Shown in pieces: positions 53,293 to 60,282 of a DNA stretch of 64,000 bases (positions within the stretch are counted from its first letter, which is position 1; each line of letters opens with the position of its first letter). Source of the stretch: Hymenobacter terricola (GTDB taxonomy: Bacteria; Bacteroidota; Bacteroidia; Cytophagales; Hymenobacteraceae). The stretch lies in assembly GCF_017921975.2 (NCBI RefSeq), contig NZ_JAGEMO020000009.1:124001-188000 (forward strand), given 5' to 3'. Under the pieces are notes generated by a model. The model searched no databases and was not told the origin of the DNA. It worked only from the letters and a program-made list of their open reading frames with translations. A program made the translations under genes and the position numbers.

Positions 53293-53333
53293 GTCAGCAA
53301 CAGTTACTATATGGTCAGCAATGCTTACTATTG
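53293..53333 (+). promoter_or_regulatory. Candidate MarR operator: two direct repeats 21 bp apart
   Basis: GTCAGCAACAGTTACTATAT at 53293 and GTCAGCAATGCTTACTATTG at 53314 match at about 15 of 20 positions and start 21 bases apart, i.e. two helical turns. They lie between the divergent MarR and flavin-reductase starts and overlap a -7-like box (TACTATTG, 53326-53333). Confidence 0.5.
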
Positions 53334-53351
53334 TGTCTTCGTTTATCCCTT

Positions 53352-53864
53352 ATGCACCTCCCCGCCGACCAACTTCCCATTGAAGCCCGCTACAAATTGC
53401 TAACCGGTACCGTTATTCCACGGCCAGTGGCAGTGGTGTCGACCCTATCAACCGAGGGCGTCACCAATCTGGCCCCGTTTTCCTATTTCAACATCGTCGG
53501 GCACGCCCCGCTGGCCCTGTCGTTCGCGGTTGCCGGACCAAAGCCCGATGGCACCTTGAAAGACACGTTGCGCAATGCACACCTACCCGCGCAAGGGGGC
53601 ACCGGGGAGTTTGTCGTCAACATCGCTACCGAGCACTACGCCGTCCAGATGGCCCGTACCGCAACCCCTCTGGCGGTGGGGCGTTCGTGCCTCGTCATCG
53701 GCGAAATAGTTTACGTCCACATAGACGATGCGTTAATTGATGGCCGCTTTCGGGTTGATTTTGAGCAGCTGCGCGCCCTGGGCCGCATGGCGGGTTCGCG
53801 CTATGCCCGCACCTCCGACACCTTCTTGCTAGACGATGAAAACTTTCCCCCCGGAACACGCTAA
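53352..53864 (+). CDS. Flavin reductase family protein, apparently with internal deletion
   Basis: The ATG at 53352 gives 170 residues. FMN-binding flavin-reductase motifs are present: GTVIPRPVAVVST, NLAPFSYFNIVGHAPLALSF, TGEFVVNIATE at about 92-103, and LVIGEIVYVHIDD ... LGRMAGSRYARTSDTF. Typical members have about 200-210 residues. Here the stretch that usually follows the NIATE helix (normally including a P-R-V-ESPV-EC strand) is missing, and the protein moves straight to the GRSCLVIGE strand. Activity is therefore uncertain. It is divergent from MarR and followed by an HbpS-like gene. Confidence 0.8.
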   Translation: MHLPADQLPIEARYKLLTGTVIPRPVAVVSTLSTEGVTNLAPFSYFNIVGHAPLALSFAVAGPKPDGTLKDTLRNAHLPAQGGTGEFVVNIATEHYAVQMARTATPLAVGRSCLVIGEIVYVHIDDALIDGRFRVDFEQLRALGRMAGSRYARTSDTFLLDDENFPPGTR

Positions 53865-53877
53865 CTGTCTAAGCTAC

Positions 53878-54297
53878 ATGAACCAAGCCTATATCGACTC
53901 CATATTATCAACCGCTCAGCAGGAGGCCCAGCGTCAGGGCGTGCTCATCACCGTAACCATTGTTGATAATGGCGGCCATGTTCGTGCCGTGGTGCGGCAG
54001 CACGGCTGTAGCTATTTTGCCTTGGAAAGCAGTCGGGCAAAAGCAATAACGGCTTCGCAGCTACGCTTACCAAGTCATGTTGTGGGCAACCTCGGCCAGC
54101 AGTTTCCGGCGTTGCGAGCTTCGTTTGCGGCTAATTCTTCCATTTCTGGTTTGCCCGGAGGATTTCCTCTATTATGGAACGAAGAAGTAGTGGGAGGTAT
54201 AGGTATCGCTGGGGGCAATTTTGAACAAGACCAAGCCATTGCGGCATTTAGCGCAGGAGCGCCCGCCCCGCGCTGCGAACTGCCTTCTGAAGGGTAA
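53878..54297 (+). CDS. GlcG/HbpS-like heme-binding family protein
   Basis: The ATG at 53878 gives 139 residues and lies 13 bases after the flavin-reductase stop. The family signature is visible: VTIVDNGGHVRAVVRQ, the SRAKAITAS helix, GLPGGFPLLWNEEVVGGIGIAGG and a final DQAIAAFSAG. Members bind heme or cobalamin breakdown products or act as unknown accessory proteins next to oxidoreductases. There is no signal peptide, so it is cytosolic. Confidence 0.85.
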   Translation: MNQAYIDSILSTAQQEAQRQGVLITVTIVDNGGHVRAVVRQHGCSYFALESSRAKAITASQLRLPSHVVGNLGQQFPALRASFAANSSISGLPGGFPLLWNEEVVGGIGIAGGNFEQDQAIAAFSAGAPAPRCELPSEG

Positions 54298-54527
54298 GGC
54301 TTTATAAAATCGCGCCGTCTACTTACATAATTTTGCTTTATCCCGCCATTGCATGTTTGCCCAGCACTTGGGCAGAAGGCCTTGAGGCGCCTAATAGCGC
54401 CACATTATCTCCTTGCTTCGGCCGGCCTTACACAACCGCCGGAACCCTTTAGCGGCTTTACGGGTACCTAACCAGCCCAACCCCTTACCGGAGATAAGCC
54501 TATTTTTGCAGTTGTTTAGTGCCCGTT

Positions 54528-55001
54528 ATGTTCCGTAGCTTGTTCCCCTTCCGCCGTTTGCTAGCGACGAGCTTCCTGCTCGTCTTCGTCAATGTGTTCG
54601 TGGGGCAGTGCTGGTGCGCAACGGTCAATCCGGCGCAGGCAGCTCCGCCGATGGCGGCCGTGGGCCACCACGAAGTCGAGCAGCCCACGCACCCGGGTTG
54701 CCACGGCCACGGCGCGGTGGCTGAGCACCACGGCAAGCACGACGGCCACCCGGCCAAGTCGACCCGCAACCACGATTGTTGCAAGGACAAGTCGGCCTCG
54801 CTGCTCTCGTCGCTGACGACGCCCACTCAAAAGCACTTATTCATCGCTGCCCCGGCCGTGCTGCCGGCTGCGGTGGGCTTTCATTTCCGGCCCCTGGCTG
54901 GCAAATGGAACCGCACGGGCGCGGTGGCCCTGGTTCCGACGCGGCACCTCAAGCCCAAAATACCCGATATCCGCATTTTTATCCAGTCCCTGACTGTTTG
55001 A
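54528..55001 (+). CDS. Exported His/Cys-rich protein of a metal-efflux locus
   Basis: The ATG at 54528 gives 157 residues. A signal peptide covers about residues 1-38. The mature protein begins with a His-rich stretch (HHEVEQPTHPGCHGHG, HHGKHDGH) and a CC pair (HDCCKDKS), followed by a less charged part with PTQKHLFIAAPAVLPA. It is a metal-binding candidate by composition. A TATTTTTG box (TAnnTTTG) lies about 20 bases upstream. It could be a periplasmic metal buffer; no family is recognised with confidence. Confidence 0.7.
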   Translation: MFRSLFPFRRLLATSFLLVFVNVFVGQCWCATVNPAQAAPPMAAVGHHEVEQPTHPGCHGHGAVAEHHGKHDGHPAKSTRNHDCCKDKSASLLSSLTTPTQKHLFIAAPAVLPAAVGFHFRPLAGKWNRTGAVALVPTRHLKPKIPDIRIFIQSLTV

Positions 55002-55309
55002 TTGTTCCGACGCGCTAAGGCTCGCGCCGGCATAGCTACGCTATGTCCGGGGCGGGCCTTTTCGTTTGCTCGACTGCGTGGCCAGGCCGCGCCCCCTCTC
55101 CCCATTTTTCTGGTTTTTCGTCCTTCGCACTGAAGGGTTGCGGTCAGGAGGCCGGCGCGCCGCGCCCGCCTGGGCCGGGCCGTCGTGGGCTGTTCTGCCT
55201 GCCCTACGCCGGGCTGGCTGCCGCCTTGGGCTTCGTGCTCTGGCAGCAATGGCAGGCGTCGGCCCCACCGGTCTTTCAGGGCCGCATTTTCCATCCATTA
55301 CCCGTTTTT
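55002..55309. other. 308-base intergenic region
   Basis: No gene is recognised here. Reading frames are open on both strands, but they have shadow-like composition (Arg, Pro, Gly, Ala). A compact hairpin near 55030-55055 pairs CCGGCATAG with CTATGTCCGG. The region is pyrimidine-rich near 55085-55130. Confidence 0.4.
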
Positions 55310-56257
55310 ATGAACCGTTTTCTTGTTCCGTTGCTGGCCCTTGCCAGCGTAGTTACCGTTGCCAGCTGCTCCTCTGATGCATCGAGCAGCAGCGCCACCA
55401 ACACTGTTACGACGCCCACGAGCACCGCGCCCGACAGCACCGCCGGGCACGCCGGGGGCCACACCTACGCCTGCCCCATGCACCCGGAGGTGACCAGCAC
55501 CAAGCCCGGCCAGAAGTGCCCTAAGTGCGGCATGGAGCTGGTGCACAACGACCAGGTGAGCAACGGCAAAAGCTACCAGATGAAGTTCGAGCCCCAGCCC
55601 ATGCAGCTGGTGGCCGGCCAGCCCGTCACGCTCACGTATACCCCGCAGGAACTTGGCAACTTAACCGCCCCGGTGCCGCTGGCCGTGGTACATGAGAAGA
55701 AAATCCACCTCATCATCGTCCGCAAAGACCTGTCGGTGTTCAACCACGAGCACCCCCAATTCACGGCCGACGCCAACTACAAGGCCGCCTTCACCTTCCC
55801 CAAGGGCGGCGAATACGTGCTGTTTCAGGACTATACGCCGGACGGCAGCGGGCACCAGCTCGGCCGCCAGGTGGTGAGCGTGCAGGGGCCGAAGTACACG
55901 CCCGTCAAGTTCAGCAAAGACCAGATGCAGTGGCAGCAGGACGGCTACCAGGCCACGCTCGCCTTCGACAAGGAGCTGAAAGTGGGCCAGTTGCTGGGCA
56001 TGAAAATTACCATCAGTAAAAATGGCCGGCCCGTGACGGACCTCGACAAGTACCTCGGGGCGCTGGGCCACGTCGTGGTCATCAGCGAGGACACGGAGCG
56101 CTACCTGCACGTGCACCCCAACGACCAGGCCGACAAAGGCCCGGTAATCGGCTTCAACACCAGCTTCGAAAAGCCCGGCCGGTACCGCGTGTTCCTGCAA
56201 TTCAACCACGGCGGGCAGATTCACACCACTGATTTCACCATCAACGTGAAGGCCTAA
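55310..56257 (+). CDS. Lipoprotein with heavy-metal-binding (HMBD-type) domain
   Basis: The ATG at 55310 gives 315 residues with a lipoprotein signal (VASC, Cys about 19). A Ser/Thr-rich linker precedes a short metal-binding domain, YACPMHPEVTSTKPGQKCPKCG (ending ME-L), near residues 48-72; this pairs a CPMHP motif with a CPKC site. The remaining 240 residues have two beta-sandwich halves (VVHEKKIHLIIVRKDL and GHVVVISEDTERYLHVHPND), each with His residues. It is probably a periplasmic metal-binding accessory for the RND efflux system. Confidence 0.82.
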   Translation: MNRFLVPLLALASVVTVASCSSDASSSSATNTVTTPTSTAPDSTAGHAGGHTYACPMHPEVTSTKPGQKCPKCGMELVHNDQVSNGKSYQMKFEPQPMQLVAGQPVTLTYTPQELGNLTAPVPLAVVHEKKIHLIIVRKDLSVFNHEHPQFTADANYKAAFTFPKGGEYVLFQDYTPDGSGHQLGRQVVSVQGPKYTPVKFSKDQMQWQQDGYQATLAFDKELKVGQLLGMKITISKNGRPVTDLDKYLGALGHVVVISEDTERYLHVHPNDQADKGPVIGFNTSFEKPGRYRVFLQFNHGGQIHTTDFTINVKA

Positions 56258-56306
56258 CGCTTTCAGGCACCCGTCATTTTTTACTTCCCATCCCAATCCA
56301 AACCCC

Positions 56307-57128
56307 ATGAAAAAGTCCGCGTTTTTCCTCGCCGCCCTGTGCTCGGGCACCCTGTTGCTGGGCAGCTGCAACTCCGACAAGTCGGCCGATACTACAGCTA
56401 CTACCACCCAAAACACGACGGTGGCTACTGATTCGGCCGCGGCCGGCATGGCCGGCATGGACCACTCGAAAATGGCGGATGGAGCGGCCGCCGCTTCGCC
56501 ACTGGTGGCCTCAATGAACGATATGATGGCCAAGATGGACGCCCTGAAGCCCATGGGCAACACCGACCACGACTTTGCCCACATGATGATGGAGCACCAC
56601 AAGGGCGCCGTGGCTATGGCCGACATCGAATTGCGCGACGGCAAGGACGCCACCATGCGCCAGATGGCCGGGAAAATCAAGGCCGACCAGCAGAAGGAAA
56701 TCGGGGAGATGGAGCCCATTGCCGAACGCCTCGACTCGGCCCCCACCAACTACAAGCCCCAGGACCCGGCTGACCCGTTCACCAGCGCCATGAAGGCCTC
56801 GATGGACGGCATGATGAAAAACATGCCCCCGATGGTGGCTGATGCCGACTTGAATTTCAACATGCTCATGACGGTGCATCACCAGAGCGCCGTGGACATG
56901 GCCAAGGCCGAAGTGGCCCACGGCAAAGACAGTAAGCTTAAGGAGATGGCGCAGATGATGATTGACGCCCAGCAGAAGGAAATCCAACAGTTCAAAGCCT
57001 GGCACGCCAGGAACGCCGGCAAGATGAAGGCCGCCGCCGTCTTCGAGTGCCCGATGAACGACGGCGGCCAGAGCGCCGCTCCCGGCAAGTGCCCGAAGTG
57101 CGGGATGGACCTGGAGAAAAAAGCCTGA
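56307..57128 (+). CDS. DUF305 lipoprotein fused to a C-terminal HMBD metal-binding domain
   Basis: The 273-residue protein has a lipoprotein signal (LLLGSC, Cys about 20), a Thr-rich linker and a GMAGMDHSKM stretch. Two DUF305 helical units follow: DHDFAHMMMEHHKGAVAMAD near residue 90 and DLNFNMLMTVHHQSAVDMAK near 190. The last 30 residues hold FECPMNDG ... CPKCGMDL, the same kind of domain as in the neighbour. The Met/His richness fits copper or silver binding. The decayed DUF305 gene at 48605-49140 is a likely relative. Confidence 0.87.
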   Translation: MKKSAFFLAALCSGTLLLGSCNSDKSADTTATTTQNTTVATDSAAAGMAGMDHSKMADGAAAASPLVASMNDMMAKMDALKPMGNTDHDFAHMMMEHHKGAVAMADIELRDGKDATMRQMAGKIKADQQKEIGEMEPIAERLDSAPTNYKPQDPADPFTSAMKASMDGMMKNMPPMVADADLNFNMLMTVHHQSAVDMAKAEVAHGKDSKLKEMAQMMIDAQQKEIQQFKAWHARNAGKMKAAAVFECPMNDGGQSAAPGKCPKCGMDLEKKA

Positions 57129-57230
57129 AAACCGGCGGCCGGCCGTCTTTCACCGCCGACAGCCTTTCGTGTCCCCTTCCCATCTGCTGGCAGCTCGCCG
57201 GCGGATGAGCTGGCGGCCCAATCAACGCTC

Positions 57231-58469
57231 ATGAATAACCTTCCCCTTCGCAACCGCCGGCCCGGGCTCCTGCTGCTGCTTTTGCTGCTGGCCGGGCCGG
57301 CGTGGGCCCAGCAGGTCGTGGTGCGCCTCGACAGCGCCGAACAGCTGGCCCTGCGCCGGCACCCGCGCCTGCGCCAGTCGGCCCAGGAAATAGAGGAGCA
57401 GCGCGCCCTGAAGCGCGGCAGCTTTTCGCCCCCCAACCCCGACTTTCTGTTTTCCGCGCCCACGGGTGAGCGGTGGGCTCCCGGCGTGGTGCAAACCATC
57501 GACTTCCCGACGGTGTACCGCCGGCAGGCGCAGGCCGCGCAGGCGGGCATCACCCTGGCCGAGCGGGGCCTGGACGTGAACCGCGCCACCGTGCGGCGCG
57601 ACGTGCGCCAGGCCTACCTGAGCCTGCAGTTTACCGAGGCCCAGGTGCGGCAGCTCACCTACCAGGACAGCCTGTTTCGGACCTTGCAGCAGGCCACCGA
57701 GCGCCTGTTCAAGGCCGGCGAGGTGACGGCCTTGCAGCGCGTGAGCACCGAGGCCGAAGCCCGGCAGGTGCACAACCAACTGGAGCAGGCGCTGGTGGAC
57801 CAACGCTCGGCGCAACGGCGGCTGGGCCTGTTACTCGGGCAGCCCGAAGCCAACCTGACCGCCGACACCGACCTGCGCCAGACCGGCCCCGCGCTGGCCC
57901 GCGCCGGCGCGGAGCTGCTGGGTACCCTACCCCAGCAGGACAGCGCCGCCGTAGTCCAGAGCCCCACGCTGGCCTACTACGGCCAGAACGTGGCCTTGAG
58001 CCAGTCGGGCATCAGCCTGGTGCGGGCCCGGCGCACCCCGGCCCTCACGCTGGGCTACCAGAACCAGGCCTATGAGAACTCCGTGGTCAAGTACCGCTTC
58101 CAGTTCGGCGTGTCGGTGCCCATCTGGTTCTGGACCTACCGCGCCCAGCTGCAAGCGGCCACGGCGCGCAGCAAGGCCGCGCAGGCCCAGCTGCAGGTGC
58201 AGCGCCTCGACCTGGGCACCCAGTACCAGCAGGCCGTGGCCGATACGCGCAAGTTTGCCGCCTCGCTCACCTACTACGAGCAGACGGGCCTGCCCCAGTC
58301 GCGGGCCATCATCAGCCAGTCGCAGCGCCTGTTCAAGGCCGGCGAAATCAGCTACCTGGTGCTGATTCAGAGCCTGAACCAGGCGTTTACCATTCAGAAT
58401 ACCTACCTGACGACCATCCGCGACTACCGTCAGGCCATCGTTGCACTTAATTACCTGCGGGGATACTAA
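57231..58469 (+). CDS. TolC-family outer-membrane channel of the metal efflux system
   Basis: The 412-residue protein has a signal peptide ending near AWAQ and two outer-membrane-efflux-protein halves with long helices: SAEQLALRRHPRLRQSAQEI, then RRDVRQAYLSLQFTEAQVRQL, and a second half with GISLVRARRTPALTLGYQ. The pattern matches TolC/CusC-like channels. Its stop overlaps the ATG of the next gene (TAATG), so the efflux genes are cotranscribed. Confidence 0.88.
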   Translation: MNNLPLRNRRPGLLLLLLLLAGPAWAQQVVVRLDSAEQLALRRHPRLRQSAQEIEEQRALKRGSFSPPNPDFLFSAPTGERWAPGVVQTIDFPTVYRRQAQAAQAGITLAERGLDVNRATVRRDVRQAYLSLQFTEAQVRQLTYQDSLFRTLQQATERLFKAGEVTALQRVSTEAEARQVHNQLEQALVDQRSAQRRLGLLLGQPEANLTADTDLRQTGPALARAGAELLGTLPQQDSAAVVQSPTLAYYGQNVALSQSGISLVRARRTPALTLGYQNQAYENSVVKYRFQFGVSVPIWFWTYRAQLQAATARSKAAQAQLQVQRLDLGTQYQQAVADTRKFAASLTYYEQTGLPQSRAIISQSQRLFKAGEISYLVLIQSLNQAFTIQNTYLTTIRDYRQAIVALNYLRGY

Positions 58470-59077
58470 TGAAGAACCTCCTCCTGCTTTTGCTGGCCGT
58501 GCTGCTGGCCACCGGGGCCCGCGCCCACGGCGGCGAAGACCACGGCGACGCGGCCAAGCCCTCGGCCGGGGCCGTGGCCACCACGTTTTCGGTGGCCGCG
58601 CTGTCCGAGAGCTTTGAGCTGCTGCTCCGCTTCGAGCCTCTGAAAAAGGGCCAGGACGCCGATATGCGCCTGTTCATCTCCGATTACGGCACCAATGCGC
58701 CCATCAAGGGAGCCAAACTAACCGTGACCTGCCCGGAAGCGGCCGGGCTGAAATTCACCGTCTCCGAAAAGTCGCCGGGGGCCTACATGGTCGAGGGCGT
58801 GTTTCCGGCGAATAAGAAATATAGCCTGGCCGTGAACATCGTGGCTGGCGATAAGGCCGACCTGATGCTGCTCTCCGGCATCGAAGTGGGCAAGCTGCTG
58901 CCGGTTGCGGCAGCTCCGGCTGTAGCAGCCCCCGCCCTTATTGGCTCCTGGAAAACCGTGCTGCTGCTCTTTGGTGCTTTTGCGCTGGGCATTGCCGCCA
59001 CCGCCTTGGTTATGCGCCGCCGTTCGGCGGCTGCCGTCCCTACTTCAACGTCCGCCGTCTATGAAAACCACGCATAA
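58469..59077 (+). CDS. Small exported membrane protein in the efflux operon
   Basis: The 202-residue product has a signal peptide and then an N-terminal AHGGEDHGD motif. A beta-rich domain follows (residues 35-135, with ESFELLLRFEPLKKGQDADMRLFI), and a C-terminal transmembrane helix (VLLLFGAFALGIAATALVMRR). It sits between the TolC-like and adaptor genes and overlaps both. A metal-handling role at the inner membrane is suggested by position and His residues only. Confidence 0.75.
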   Translation: MKNLLLLLLAVLLATGARAHGGEDHGDAAKPSAGAVATTFSVAALSESFELLLRFEPLKKGQDADMRLFISDYGTNAPIKGAKLTVTCPEAAGLKFTVSEKSPGAYMVEGVFPANKKYSLAVNIVAGDKADLMLLSGIEVGKLLPVAAAPAVAAPALIGSWKTVLLLFGAFALGIAATALVMRRRSAAAVPTSTSAVYENHA

Positions 59078-60206
59078 ATTCCTCGCGGCTACGGCCGCCC
59101 TGGGCCTCACCCTGACGGTGCTGCTGCCCCCGCCCGCCGCGCTGTGGGCCCACGGTGGCGAAGACCACGGCGGGGCCGCCCACGCTTCGACCGGCGTGGC
59201 CATGACCGATGCCGTGGCCCTGCCCAAGGAAAGCCAGTTCCTGTTTGGGGTGCGCACGGCGCTGGCCGGCTATTCCGATACCTACAACCGCCTCACGCTC
59301 TACGGCACCGTGGCTTCGGCCGCCGGGGGCGAAGGCCGGGTGGTGGTGCCCCAGACCGGGCGCATTGTCAGCCTCTTAGCTAAAGTGGGGCAGCCGGTTC
59401 GCGCCGGGCAGGTGCTGGCCGTGGTCGACCAAACCCTGGATGCCACCCAGCAAATCGGCCTCAGCACGGAGCGGGCCAACGCCCAGGCCGAGCTGCGGGC
59501 TGCCCAGCAGGACTACGCCCGCCTGCAAACCATCGCCGACATCGCCGCCCGCAAGGACGTGGTGGCCGCCGAGCTGCGCCTGCGCCAGGCCCGCCAGAAC
59601 GCGGGGATTCTCAACGGCCAGGCCAGCAACCGCCGCGTCGCCATTACCTCGCCCATTAGCGGGACAGTAGACGTGTTTACCCTCGCACTGGGCCAGCAGG
59701 TCACGCAGGGCGACGAGCTGCTGCGGGTGCTTAACCCCGGCAAGCTGCGGGTAGAAGCCCAGGTGTTTGCCCAAGACCTGGACAAGATTCCCGCCGGGGC
59801 ACAGTTTCAGGTGGAAGGCCTCGAGGGGCAGACCGGTAGCGCGCCGGCCCGGCTGGTCGTGTTCAGCAACGTGGTGAACCCGGTGAACCAGGCCCGCCAG
59901 CTGGTGCTGGAGCTCGACCCCACCGGCACCAATCTGTTCCGCGCCGGCCAGGCCGTGAACGTGCAGGTGCTGGGCCGCCGCAGCGGCAAAAAGCAGCTGG
60001 TCGTGCCCACCTCGGCGCTAACCGACCTGAACGGCAAGCCGGTGGTCTTCGTGCACACTGACCCCGAAACCTTCAAAGTCCACTACGTGCAGCCCGGCGC
60101 GGCCAACGGCGAGCAAACGGTGCTGCTGGGCGGCGACGTGAACGAGAACGACCGGGTGGTGAGCGTGGGAACCTACCAGCTCAAATCCATTTACCTGAAC
60201 CAATAG
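59061..60206 (+). CDS. RND efflux periplasmic adaptor (membrane fusion protein)
   Basis: The ATG at 59061 gives 381 residues and overlaps the previous gene by 17 bases. After the signal peptide a His-rich AHGGEDHGG motif appears, then a lipoyl/barrel-sandwich half (GRIVSLLAKVGQPVRAGQVLAVVD), a helical hairpin, the second lipoyl half (ITSPISGTVDVFTLALGQQV) and beta-barrel/MP domains to the end. It links the RND pump with the TolC-like channel. Confidence 0.88.
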   Translation: MKTTHKFLAATAALGLTLTVLLPPPAALWAHGGEDHGGAAHASTGVAMTDAVALPKESQFLFGVRTALAGYSDTYNRLTLYGTVASAAGGEGRVVVPQTGRIVSLLAKVGQPVRAGQVLAVVDQTLDATQQIGLSTERANAQAELRAAQQDYARLQTIADIAARKDVVAAELRLRQARQNAGILNGQASNRRVAITSPISGTVDVFTLALGQQVTQGDELLRVLNPGKLRVEAQVFAQDLDKIPAGAQFQVEGLEGQTGSAPARLVVFSNVVNPVNQARQLVLELDPTGTNLFRAGQAVNVQVLGRRSGKKQLVVPTSALTDLNGKPVVFVHTDPETFKVHYVQPGAANGEQTVLLGGDVNENDRVVSVGTYQLKSIYLNQ

Positions 60207-60211
60207 CGGGT

Positions 60212-60276
60212 TAAAAATTAAAAGGGAAGAGTTGAAATCAGACGTTTTAACTCTTCCCTTTTAACTTTTAACTCTA
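60212..60276. repeat. AGTTAAAAG-type inverted repeat between adaptor and pump genes
   Basis: TTAAAAATTAAAAGGGAAGAGTT is mirrored by AACTCTTCCCTTTTAACTTTTAA with 15 bases between. It is the same type as the repeat at 50244-50345. Confidence 0.8.
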
Positions 60277-60282
60277 CCCAAA

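Noticed and set aside
55043..55309. N-terminal extension of the HMBD lipoprotein
   Set aside because: The ATG at 55310 begins a clean lipoprotein signal peptide, while the upstream stretch has shadow-like composition.
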